Shown here: in pieces, positions 28,549-36,528 of the stretch
How the letters are laid out: each line of letters opens with the position of its first letter
Numbering within the stretch: position 1 is the first letter of the stretch
Assembly (NCBI GenBank): GCA_018666155.1
Contig: JABJAH010000046.1
Location: 1-64,000, forward strand
DNA from: Rhodospirillaceae bacterium
Lineage (GTDB): Bacteria; Pseudomonadota; Alphaproteobacteria; Rhodospirillales; Rhodospirillaceae
DNA: 64,000 nt
Direction of reading: 5' to 3'
The notes under the pieces: model-generated
Told to the model about the DNA's origin: nothing
The model's input: only the letters and a program-made list of their open reading frames with translations
The model's database searches: none
Translations under genes and position numbers: made by a program

Positions 28549-29304
28549 ATGAAGCTAGGTGCATTGAGTATTACCGTCGCTATGACCCTTCTAGTCACGG
28601 CTGGATCAGCCGCCGCATTCCACAAAAAAGACTCCCGCAGTCTCGGCGCGCCCCTTTATGCGGGGCCCAACACCGTCATCGTTCAAAACGGCGGTGGCAA
28701 CACGTCCTACGGCGCATCCTCGAGCATCACCATTTCCGGCACCATTTATGGCAGTCAGCCGCGTCGCGGTGGCTATGGCCGTGGCGGATACGGGCGGGGT
28801 CGACATGGACCGGGGTACGGCGGACGCCACGGTTATAAGCCCTACTACAAACCAAGCCCCAACTACGGCCGCGGCTACTACCGTCCTTACGATCCCTATG
28901 CCCGTGGATATGGAAGAGGGAATGGCCGTGGGTATGGTCGTGGATATGGACGCGGCTATGGCCGGGAACGCTATCCCACCCCCTACGTCACACCCTATGG
29001 CGGTGGACGAGGCGGCGTTGGCAACGGCGGTGGTCGCTACGGCAATGACCGTAATCGTGGTCCACGTTTGACCATCCTAGGCGCTACCTACCGCTCTATC
29101 GATGGCCGCACTTGCGATGCCTACTCCTACGCCCACCGCAAGTGCGACGGCAATCAGTCGTGCACCGTTAAGGCGTCGAACAAAATCTGCGGTGATCCAG
29201 ATCGCGGCCGCCTCAAGGTCCTCGAAGTGACCTATGCCTGCGGTAACCAGCAGTTCACCGCCAAAACGCCGGAGCGGTCCCGCAGCAAGCTGCGCTGCCG
29301 CTAA
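28549..29304 (+). CDS. Secreted Gly/Tyr/Arg-repeat protein with C-terminal SUEL-lectin-like domain
   Basis: A 251-residue protein. Residues 1-23 form a signal peptide (LLVTAGSAAA followed by FHKK). Residues 60-165 are low-complexity and repetitive, with GYGRG-type units, and very basic. The last 80 residues have six Cys and the order Cys-DGNQSC-TVKASN-GDPDRG-LKVLEVTYAC, which follows the rhamnose/galactose-binding SUEL-type lectin domain pattern. It is probably an exported sugar-binding or matrix protein. A strong GGGAGG site precedes the ATG. The lectin assignment comes from motif order only. Confidence 0.75.
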   Translation: MKLGALSITVAMTLLVTAGSAAAFHKKDSRSLGAPLYAGPNTVIVQNGGGNTSYGASSSITISGTIYGSQPRRGGYGRGGYGRGRHGPGYGGRHGYKPYYKPSPNYGRGYYRPYDPYARGYGRGNGRGYGRGYGRGYGRERYPTPYVTPYGGGRGGVGNGGGRYGNDRNRGPRLTILGATYRSIDGRTCDAYSYAHRKCDGNQSCTVKASNKICGDPDRGRLKVLEVTYACGNQQFTAKTPERSRSKLRCR

Positions 29305-29390
29305 CGCCCCAGGCGTTTTGCTGGCACGGCTTCCCATAATGTCACACGGTTGCCGTTGACCTGAGACCTCCAGCACCCCATGTTCGGGGC

Positions 29391-30392
29391 ATGATGGACG
29401 CTGTAAAAACCTACCTTCTCGACCTCTGGGCCCGTGTCTGGGCCACGATCAAACGGCTGGTGGCACGCGACGCAGCCGATACGCCGTCGCCCCTGCCGCT
29501 GCGCATTGGCGCGGCCCTCCTCGCCATACTCGTCATTTACTATGGCGTCGGCATGGCCTGGTACAACACCATCGCCGACGACGTCGAATTCCAGCCGACG
29601 GAAGAGTTTGCCCCCCAAGGTGGCGCCAAAGCCGTGGCCACCGCTGCGGCCCTGGTCGATCGCGAAGCCCGCCGTTGGTCGCCCAACAAACCCTGGCTGC
29701 ATCCGGCCTATGGCCTCGACAACATGCCCAACTATCAGCTCGGGGTTCTGTATTCCGCCTCGCGCTTTGCCATAGAACTCGGCGATGCCCTGGGGCGTAC
29801 CCGTGGGTCCTCGGCGATTGATCCCGATCTCGACCGCGCCGCCGGCTTGCTCAAATACGACGGCACCATTTGGTACTGGGGTTCAGGCAATTTCGTCCCC
29901 ACCGCCACGGCTGATTCCCAATATCGTGAGGGTGTTGCTGCGCTGAGGTCCTACAACGCGCGGCTAGCCGCCGGGGATGCCACCTACGAGCGTCGCGCTG
30001 ACAATTTAATAGACCTGCTCAACCGGGTGGCCTCCGACCTCGGCTCGGCCTCCGCCGCATTGGACGAACGCACCTTGCTCTCTAACGCCGGGTACTTCGA
30101 CACCCGCGCCGACGATCTATTCTACAACATCAAGGGGCGGCTTTATGGCTATGCCATGATCCTCCGTGATGTCGGTGCCGATTTCGGCGCCGTGATTGGT
30201 GAAAAGCAATCCAGCGGCCTGTGGGAGCAAATGCTCATGAGTTTGCGTACGGCAGCCGAGATGGACCCGCTGATCGTTGCCAACGGCAAGCAAGACGGCA
30301 TGTTTGTACCGTCGCACCTGTCGGCCCAGGGGTTCTACCTGTTGCGGGCCCGCACCCAAATCAAAGAACTCACCGACACCTTGACCAAGTAA
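29391..30392 (+). CDS. DUF2333 family inner-membrane protein
   Basis: A 333-residue protein with one membrane helix (about 38-60, IGAALLAILVIYYGVGMAW) followed by a periplasmic domain. Segments such as PNYQLGVLYSASRFAIEL, YDGTIWYWGSGNFVPTATA and FYNIKGRLYGYAMILRDV are those of the DUF2333 family found in proteobacteria; its function is unknown. Two adjacent in-frame ATGs exist at 29391 and 29394. msrB follows 72 bases later in the same direction. Confidence 0.85.
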   Translation: MMDAVKTYLLDLWARVWATIKRLVARDAADTPSPLPLRIGAALLAILVIYYGVGMAWYNTIADDVEFQPTEEFAPQGGAKAVATAAALVDREARRWSPNKPWLHPAYGLDNMPNYQLGVLYSASRFAIELGDALGRTRGSSAIDPDLDRAAGLLKYDGTIWYWGSGNFVPTATADSQYREGVAALRSYNARLAAGDATYERRADNLIDLLNRVASDLGSASAALDERTLLSNAGYFDTRADDLFYNIKGRLYGYAMILRDVGADFGAVIGEKQSSGLWEQMLMSLRTAAEMDPLIVANGKQDGMFVPSHLSAQGFYLLRARTQIKELTDTLTK

Positions 30393-30464
30393 CACGCGTC
30401 GCCGGTGCATCCGTTTGCCCCGCCGTTCCGTATACAATTACAGACCTAAGAAGGAACTGTTGTC

Positions 30465-30866
30465 ATGTCCGATAAAATCGAAAAATCAGAAGACGCTTGG
30501 AAGGCCGAGTTGACGCCCGAGCAATATCATGTGCTGCGCGACAAAGGCACCGAGCGCGCCTGGAGCGGCGTCTATAACGATTTCAAAGGCGACGGCAATT
30601 TTTATTGCGCGGGCTGTGGCGCCGCTTTGTTTGATGCGGGCACTAAGTTCGATTCCGGCTCCGGCTGGCCCAGCTTCTACGATATGGTCAATCCTGAAGC
30701 CGTCAAAGAAATCAGCGATGCCAGCCACGGCATGGTCCGCACCGAAGTGGTGTGCGCCAAATGCGATGGCCACCTCGGCCATGTCTTCCCCGATGGCCCC
30801 AACCCAACCGGCTTACGCTACTGCATCAACTCCCTCTCAATCGTGCACGAAGGCGACAAAGAGTAA
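30465..30866 (+). CDS. msrB: Peptide-methionine (R)-S-oxide reductase MsrB
   Basis: A 133-residue MsrB that repairs methionine-R-sulfoxide in proteins. It has both zinc-binding Cys pairs (CAGC and CAKC), the GSGWPSFY motif and the catalytic Cys in GLRYCINS. No export signal is seen, so it acts in the cytoplasm. The ribosome binding site AAGGAA lies upstream of the ATG. Stand-alone MsrB without fused MsrA. Confidence 0.97.
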   Translation: MSDKIEKSEDAWKAELTPEQYHVLRDKGTERAWSGVYNDFKGDGNFYCAGCGAALFDAGTKFDSGSGWPSFYDMVNPEAVKEISDASHGMVRTEVVCAKCDGHLGHVFPDGPNPTGLRYCINSLSIVHEGDKE

Positions 30867-30909
30867 GCGGCGCTAGCCTCTAAGCGCGGCCCAGGCACGG
30901 GGGTTGGTG

Positions 30910-31314
30910 ATGAAAATAAGACTTCTATTGAATGATCTTGCGCTCATCCTGTTGGGCTTGGCTGCCGTGTTTGTTACGGGAGTCTACGTCTTCGGCTTCA
31001 ATCCAAAACTCGTCATTTTTACGATCGTTTTGATGGTTCTTTTTTACCTTCCATATCTCGTTCGCCTCGTCAGGAACAGGCTTGGTCTGTCCGGCGATGC
31101 GGATACGCAAGACCAAGGGGACGACAAAAAGAAAACGATGCGCGCTGATTTTTTGATGGCCCTCGGCGGCTTAACAACTGCGCTTTTGATGTCCGTGTTT
31201 TTTGCTGGCCTCGGTGTGATGACGACAAGCATTGTTCTTTTTCTGGTCGCCGTCAGGTACACACCCCATCTGGTCAAAAGTTACCGAGAGGGTCAGGGTG
31301 TGGAGCGGCGGTAA
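30910..31314 (+). CDS. Small integral membrane protein of unknown function
   Basis: A 134-residue protein with four hydrophobic segments in two pairs (about 8-50 and 85-120) separated by a charged, lysine- and aspartate-rich loop (DADTQDQGDDKKK). The pattern loosely recalls the TctB small subunit of tripartite tricarboxylate transporters, but no TctA or TctC is nearby and the likeness is weak. The ATG at 30910 is chosen because a GGGGG stretch lies 6-10 bases upstream. Confidence 0.6.
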   Translation: MKIRLLLNDLALILLGLAAVFVTGVYVFGFNPKLVIFTIVLMVLFYLPYLVRLVRNRLGLSGDADTQDQGDDKKKTMRADFLMALGGLTTALLMSVFFAGLGVMTTSIVLFLVAVRYTPHLVKSYREGQGVERR

Positions 31315-31375
31315 CAGGTGTTCCGGGACGTGGACGGGTCTCGGCACTATCACACGAGCTCTTAGTACCGGTTCT

Positions 31376-32164
31376 TCAACTCCCCTCAATAAACTCATCC
31401 ACCACCTTCGCAATTTCTTCCGGCGCTTCGTAAAACAAAAACGCGCCGATGCCGTCCATCACCACCCGGCGGGAGTCTGGGATCACATCCAGCAAGTGTG
31501 CTTGGCCGGTGACGAAGGTATCCAGTTCGCCTTGCAGCAGCAGCACCGGGCAGGTCAGCTTGGCGCAGGCTTCGGCCTTATTCCATTTTAGGATCGGGTC
31601 ATGGGCGTCATAGGGCCGCATGCGTTCCTTCATGTTCACCAAAAATATGCGGTGCATCAGGCTCATGGGTGTGTTGGGGCCACCGAGCGTGGCGTAGATG
31701 TCCCACATCTTATTCAGGAACGCGCCATCGGCGGTGATCTCGGGCTGCGCCGTATCCGTGCGGTGCTTGAGCAGGCCCTCTAATTCTTCCGGGCTGCGGT
31801 GGCCGGTGCCCGAGGCGACTATATGGGTCACCCGGTCTGGCTGTTGCGCGGCGATGTCGATGCAGATGGAGCCGCCGCCGTGGTGGCCGAGCAGCGCCGC
31901 CTTGTCGATGCCGAGCGCGTCCATGGCCTGAATCACCGTGCGGGTGTAGTCGCCCATTTCTGGTTCGCGGGTGGGATCGTCGGTCATGCCGTGGCCGAGC
32001 CATTCAATCGCCCACACCGTGTATTTGTCCGCCAGGTAGGGCGCCATGTCCTTGTATTCTTCGGCGGTCTGGGTGGATTGATGAAGCAGCACCAAGTTGG
32101 GCCCGCTGCCGGTTTTCCAGTAGTGCATTTGCCCCATATCTGAATCGACGTAACCGCGTTTCAT
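31376..32164 (-). CDS. Alpha/beta-hydrolase-fold protein with altered catalytic residues
   Basis: A 262-residue alpha/beta-hydrolase. The nucleophile elbow reads GHHGG (residues 93-97), so the usual Ser is His95, and the place of the catalytic His (GHF in relatives) reads GAF in GIGAFLFYEAPE. The acid strand QGELDTF is kept. Such a protein may be non-hydrolytic or use other chemistry. It is the third gene of a leftward group with a similar hydrolase (33006-33833) and an unknown protein. I do not know its substrate; ligand binding without hydrolysis is one reading. Confidence 0.8.
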   Translation of the reverse strand: MKRGYVDSDMGQMHYWKTGSGPNLVLLHQSTQTAEEYKDMAPYLADKYTVWAIEWLGHGMTDDPTREPEMGDYTRTVIQAMDALGIDKAALLGHHGGGSICIDIAAQQPDRVTHIVASGTGHRSPEELEGLLKHRTDTAQPEITADGAFLNKMWDIYATLGGPNTPMSLMHRIFLVNMKERMRPYDAHDPILKWNKAEACAKLTCPVLLLQGELDTFVTGQAHLLDVIPDSRRVVMDGIGAFLFYEAPEEIAKVVDEFIEGS

Positions 32165-32285
32165 GGCGTTTTCTCCCAGCCTCTAATGTGCCCCGGATGC
32201 GCCCCGGATATGTTCGCCGTTAGTCTGCCACGAATTCGGCGGGCAGGACGAGGGGGCGACCAAAGATAATAATGTTACGGGCGGG

Positions 32286-33002
32286 CTAGTCGTCCAGCTC
32301 AACCAATTCGAACCGGGTTTGTCCCGGATACATCGACAGCACCGCCATGTGAAAATCGTCGTCGGTGACCCAGATGTTGTATTGAAAATCGGCGTCGTCC
32401 AGTGCTGTGCCCTCTGGCACTTCAGCGCAGCGATAGCGGATTGTCTCAAACGTGCCTGCAGGAACCGTGATCGACTCGGGCCCGACCCGTTCAATGCCGA
32501 AGGGTTTGGTCGCCAGCGTCGGCCCGGTCGCACCCTGCTTATTGATCGTCACGGTGTAGAGCGTCGTTAGAACGCGGCTGTTGTCCTCTGTCGGGGCCTT
32601 CGCGACGATCATCCAGGCATCGCCGACAATCGAGTGGGTGCAGAAAGAGAACGGCCCAGGAGGCAGCGGTTCGCTGGTGGATATTCGGCCATCGCCGACG
32701 GTGATGGCTTCGCAGGTGCCGACGTCGTCGCCGAAGTGATACCAGCCCGTGCCGGTGAACTGCCCACCGGTTTCAATCCGAACGAAGGCATCAATCGGCC
32801 GCAGGGTTGAGTCGACGGTCAGGACCGAGTCTCGTTCCACATCCGGAGCGACCTCGATGCGACAGTGGGTTCGTTGCACCAAGCGGCCATCGGGAAATTG
32901 AGTCATGGAAAACCGCTCGCCGCCGCGCATATTGCCCGCGTTGTCATCCCGGTCACTGACGTAGGCGATCCGTCCGTTGCGGATCGGGCGCGGTGTCGTC
33001 AT
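32286..33002 (-). CDS. Hypothetical protein between two alpha/beta hydrolases
   Basis: A 238-residue soluble protein that I do not recognise. It is rich in predicted beta strands, with repeating patterns like VTVPAGTFETIRYRC, and contains four Cys in pairs. This all-beta layout recalls DUF3108/LolA-like barrels, but without a signal peptide. It starts 3 bases after the stop of the upstream hydrolase gene, so the two are co-translated, and it precedes the second hydrolase by 121 bases. Confidence 0.65.
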   Translation of the reverse strand: MTTPRPIRNGRIAYVSDRDDNAGNMRGGERFSMTQFPDGRLVQRTHCRIEVAPDVERDSVLTVDSTLRPIDAFVRIETGGQFTGTGWYHFGDDVGTCEAITVGDGRISTSEPLPPGPFSFCTHSIVGDAWMIVAKAPTEDNSRVLTTLYTVTINKQGATGPTLATKPFGIERVGPESITVPAGTFETIRYRCAEVPEGTALDDADFQYNIWVTDDDFHMAVLSMYPGQTRFELVELDD

Positions 33003-33005
33003 GAT

Positions 33006-33833
33006 TTATTCTGCCGTGTCAGGCCAGACATCTGAATCGAGGAAGGGGCGCACGAAGGCTGCGGTTTCTTCCGTGTGATAGTCGAGGAAGCCATGGCCCC
33101 AATCCATCAGCTCGATCACTTTGCCGTTGGCCAGATGCTCACGGATGCGCCGGGTATAGACCACCAGGTCATCGTTGGTGTTGATCACCAGGATCGGCTG
33201 TTTCACCGCCGGGATGTTTTCCGGGTAGGTGTAGGAAAATGCCGCCGCATGCCCCCAGTGCTTGCGTTCCCCGCCTTTAATGTGATCGGGGAAGGCATAC
33301 ATAATGTCCGCCGGAGTTTGCTCGGGGCCGCGCCAGCGCCACAGCCCTGTCCAACTGTGCAGCAGGTGAGAGCCGTCCGCGACCGGGGTGCCTGGGCTGC
33401 CCATCTCGGCGTTCTGCTTGGCTAAATCCGCTTCGGTGTAAATCGGCGCGGAGACCAAAACCAGATGCTTGATCCGCTCGGGCTGCTGCTGCGCCAATTC
33501 GACACAGGTTTTCGAGCCGGTGTGATAACCCATGATGTCGGCCTCTTGAATCTCAAGGGCGTCCATCACGTCTGTCATGGCCTCGGCGAATGTGCCGATG
33601 GTCGGCTGCTCGGGCGGGAAGTCGGACATGCCGTAGCCGGGTGTGTCCGGCGCAACAATCAGGCGGTCTTTGCCCATTTCAGCCAACCAGTTTTCATAGA
33701 CCACACCTGACGAGGGGCTGAGGTGAAAGCACAGCATCGGGCGTTTGTTGCCGCCGGGGTTTCCGGCCATACGCAGATGGATCTGGCCGTTGCGGCCTTG
33801 AACATAGGTGCGTCGAAGGGCGGCGGTTGTCAT
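33006..33833 (-). CDS. Alpha/beta-hydrolase-fold protein with His at the nucleophile position
   Basis: A 275-residue alpha/beta-hydrolase with an oxyanion region CFHLSPSSG, an elbow GYHTG (residues 102-106) with His104 in place of Ser, an acid region NTNDDLVVY and a retained His in DWGHGFLDY. The GYHTG form occurs in a recognisable subgroup of proteobacterial hydrolases. It is the first gene of a leftward operon with the unknown protein and a second Ser-less hydrolase. Substrate unknown. Confidence 0.82.
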   Translation of the reverse strand: MTTAALRRTYVQGRNGQIHLRMAGNPGGNKRPMLCFHLSPSSGVVYENWLAEMGKDRLIVAPDTPGYGMSDFPPEQPTIGTFAEAMTDVMDALEIQEADIMGYHTGSKTCVELAQQQPERIKHLVLVSAPIYTEADLAKQNAEMGSPGTPVADGSHLLHSWTGLWRWRGPEQTPADIMYAFPDHIKGGERKHWGHAAAFSYTYPENIPAVKQPILVINTNDDLVVYTRRIREHLANGKVIELMDWGHGFLDYHTEETAAFVRPFLDSDVWPDTAE

Positions 33834-33969
33834 GGTTGTGACTCCTTGAAAAAGCGCTCCGGCCGCATACGCCGAAGTACGGGATGCCTCTTCCCCTCAG
33901 GAAAGCAGGGCGAGGCGGTCCTGTCCAGAGACAGCGCCTATTGCTAAACTGGGGGCAGGAGGACCACCG

Positions 33970-34434
33970 ATGCTCAACCGGGCTCTATTCATTGCGAGTC
34001 TTGTTGCGGCGAGCCCAGCGCTTTTGTTGTCGGCGTATCCCGCTTCGGCGATCTCCGATGACGCGAATCCCTGGCTGGCGATTGAAAGCGCGCTCTGTGT
34101 CGCCCATCGCACAGTCGATTATTCAGCTCTAGTCGGTGTGCCCGTGAGCATAGAAACAGCAGAGTGGACAGGCGCGCAAAACAGCCTACCCACCCATTGC
34201 CATGTTGCGGGAACGGTTGACGGCGAGGTCTTTGATTTCAAATTGCCGATGACCTGGAATGGCGCTGTAAGCCCTGGTGGATGTGAATCACCCGATCCCG
34301 ATGACGCCTTAAACGACGGTATGGCAACTGCATTTGGGCCTATCACCAGCCACGCATATGCGCTTTTATCAGTGATCGTCGCGCAGCATTACGACGCGAC
34401 ACCGACCAGCCAACCTGTCACGGATTGTCGTTAG
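33970..34434 (+). pseudogene. Decayed tannase/feruloyl-esterase-like gene
   Basis: A 154-residue frame with a signal peptide (cleavage near AYPASA). After it, LPTHCHVAGTV and KLPMTWNG match the N-terminal region of the tannase/feruloyl esterase family, ALNDGMATAF looks like the following GYAxAS block, and the end AQHYDATPTSQPVTDC resembles the YYG ... GCS elbow. The regions between are much too short, and the frame stops just at the nucleophile elbow. A family member would have about 500 residues. I read it as a remnant with in-frame deletions and a lost 3' part; a short functional protein is less likely. It overlaps the end of the convergent methyltransferase by 4 bases. Confidence 0.5.
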
Positions 34435-35231
34435 ACCGTCGCCTGTTTTTCTCGAATATTCAGGCGACCTTTGCCGCGCTTTGTGAGGATGGTTAGAGAC
34501 TCGGCGATCATTTCAGCCTGTTCTTTGTTCGCATCGTAAAAAGCGCGACGCTTGTTTCTGAGAACCTGCTTGAGGGCAGCCTCGTTTTCCTTGGTCTTCG
34601 GGGTCTTCTTGTTGATGAATTCATTAAAGGTGACCACGTCTTCGTGGCTTATTTCGAGAATCTCCTCAACGACATCAAAGCCCTCAGATTTGAGCAAGAA
34701 GCGTAAGCTGGACGGCGTATACATATTGATATGGCCGTAGCCCAGGTAATGATCGACCTTGGTGTCGACCTCAAAGTGGTAGTCGAGCGGCACTTCAATA
34801 ATCTGATAGGGCGCAACTCGCATCAACTCGCGGAGCAAGATGCGTTCGTATTCAACATGCTCAAGAACGTGGCACAGGATAACGGCGTCGAAGGCGTTGT
34901 CTTCGTAAGGAAGGGAATAGCCGTCAAAAAGCTCTGCGCTTTTCAAGGACGCGAGTTCGCGGCTCTTGATGACGTCAATTCCAGAGGTGGCAATCTCAAC
35001 GGCGTTAAGTTCTTCAAAATAGCCGGCTTTATCCAGATGAAGCAGAACACTGCCTTCACCGGCCCCGACCTCTAGGACGCGCTTTGGCTGGACGTCTGCC
35101 CGGCGACAGACTTCCATAAGGTTCTTCGCCTTATACTTTCCGCCGAGCTCGCGCCATGGAGACTGCCCTGTATATCCCTCGTCATAGATCTCATGGATAT
35201 GGGCTTGAATTTTAAAAGAGTCAGACGGCAT
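34431..35231 (-). CDS. Class I SAM-dependent methyltransferase
   Basis: A 266-residue protein with a Rossmann-type methyltransferase core: VLEVGAGEGSVLLHL (motif I, about 55-70), ELNAVEIATSGID (motif II) and AVILCHVLEHVEYE (motif IV/post). The C-terminal 60 residues are helical and lysine-rich. It transfers a methyl group from SAM; the acceptor is unknown. Small-molecule or lipid methyltransferases of the UbiE/BioC type show the same motifs. It lies 15 bases downstream of the sulfide:quinone oxidoreductase gene. Confidence 0.85.
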   Translation of the reverse strand: MPSDSFKIQAHIHEIYDEGYTGQSPWRELGGKYKAKNLMEVCRRADVQPKRVLEVGAGEGSVLLHLDKAGYFEELNAVEIATSGIDVIKSRELASLKSAELFDGYSLPYEDNAFDAVILCHVLEHVEYERILLRELMRVAPYQIIEVPLDYHFEVDTKVDHYLGYGHINMYTPSSLRFLLKSEGFDVVEEILEISHEDVVTFNEFINKKTPKTKENEAALKQVLRNKRRAFYDANKEQAEMIAESLTILTKRGKGRLNIREKQATV

Positions 35232-35246
35232 CAGCCCGAAATCCCT

Positions 35247-36506
35247 CTACTGCCGCAACGCTTCTTCCGGCGCGTCATAGCTGGTGTTGTGTTCTGGGAA
35301 CGCTTCATGACCCTTGAGCATGTAGTTCCAGTACATCATCGGCAGGCCGGTCTTTTTGATCCACCAGTAGGAGCGGCGTTCTTCACGCGGGTCGAGCGGG
35401 AAGGTCGGCGTGACTTTGCCGCCGTAGGTGAACTCAGCCATCAGCACTTTGCCATAGCCGGTGGTCAGTGGGCAGGAGCCGTAGCCATCGTACCCTTCTT
35501 CGATACTGCCGCCGTTGATCAAGGCCAGTAGATTACGCACCACCACTGGCGCCTGTTTGCGCACTGCCGCTGCCGTTTTGGAATTGGGTGTGGAACATGC
35601 ATCACCCAGACCAAAGACGTTGGGATACTTGGTTGACTGCATGGAATGCTGATGGACGTCGACCCAGCCGCCGTCATTTGATACGGCCGAGTTTTTCAGC
35701 ACCTCCGGCGGACCCTGGGGCGGAACCGCATGGAGCATATCGAAATCCATCTCGACCGATTTGCCTTCGTTGTCGCCGCCAACGACGGCGAAGGTCGCCT
35801 TCTTGTTTGCACCGTCGATCTTGGTCAGGTTGTGGTGGAAATGCTTTTGGATGCCATAGCCGTCCGCAATCTTGGCCAGCTCACGGGCAAAGAACGGCAC
35901 GCCGAACATTGACGGGCCCTGCGGCAGGAAGTGAAGGTTGCTGTCCTGCAAAACCCCACCTTTGCGAAGATAATCCGCAGCAAGGTAGGCAATCTTTTGT
36001 GGTGCGCCAGGACATTTGATTGGCATCGCGGGCTGGCTGAACAGCGCTGTGCCACCGCGTGGGAAGGCCTTCAAGGTTTCCCACGTGTATTCGACATGCT
36101 CCGGGGCGTAGTTGGAACAGACGCCGTTCGTGCCAAGGCTTTCTGATAGGCCTTCGATACCATCCCAATTGCAGACGAGGCCGGGACACACGACGAGGAA
36201 GTCGTAAGTGACGTCTCCCCCCTTCGCGAGGCCTACCTTCTTGGCGTCCGGATCAATATTTGCCGCCTTATCTTTGATCCAGGTAACGCCGTCAGGAATC
36301 AGGCTGGATTCATCCCGCCGCGTCTTGCTTAGGCTGTACGCGCCCCCACCGACCAACGTAAATGCTGGTTGATAGTAGTGGTCCGACGAAGGCTCAATGA
36401 TCGCGATGTCCAAATCGGCATCGTGGCTGCGCTTATTTAATGACGCAGCAACAGTAATGCCTGCGCTACCGCCGCCGACGATGAGAATTTGATGGTGATT
36501 CGCCAT
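35247..36506 (-). CDS. Sulfide:quinone oxidoreductase, type II (FAD-dependent)
   Basis: A 419-residue flavoprotein. It has the FAD dinucleotide motif GGGSAGITVAASL near the N-terminus, IKCPGAPQKIAYLA, which matches the first redox Cys region of type II (mitochondrial-like) SQR, and GDACSTPNSKTAAAVRKQ with the second redox Cys. It oxidises sulfide and passes electrons to quinone at the membrane. The ATG at 36506 is preferred; an earlier ATG at 36560 overlaps the upstream symporter. Its role is probably sulfide detoxification or energy gain. Confidence 0.9.
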   Translation of the reverse strand: MANHHQILIVGGGSAGITVAASLNKRSHDADLDIAIIEPSSDHYYQPAFTLVGGGAYSLSKTRRDESSLIPDGVTWIKDKAANIDPDAKKVGLAKGGDVTYDFLVVCPGLVCNWDGIEGLSESLGTNGVCSNYAPEHVEYTWETLKAFPRGGTALFSQPAMPIKCPGAPQKIAYLAADYLRKGGVLQDSNLHFLPQGPSMFGVPFFARELAKIADGYGIQKHFHHNLTKIDGANKKATFAVVGGDNEGKSVEMDFDMLHAVPPQGPPEVLKNSAVSNDGGWVDVHQHSMQSTKYPNVFGLGDACSTPNSKTAAAVRKQAPVVVRNLLALINGGSIEEGYDGYGSCPLTTGYGKVLMAEFTYGGKVTPTFPLDPREERRSYWWIKKTGLPMMYWNYMLKGHEAFPEHNTSYDAPEEALRQ

Positions 36507-36528
36507 GGTTTGTATCCCTATTCGATTT

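Noticed and set aside
28750..28990. Repetitive short units resembling a repeat array
   Set aside because: The repeats are Gly-Tyr-Arg codons inside one reading frame, not spaced by unique spacers, so this is not a CRISPR.
30910..31314. TctB subunit of a tricarboxylate transporter
   Set aside because: Only the pattern of four hydrophobic segments fits; there is no TctA or TctC nearby and no clear motif, so it is left as unknown.
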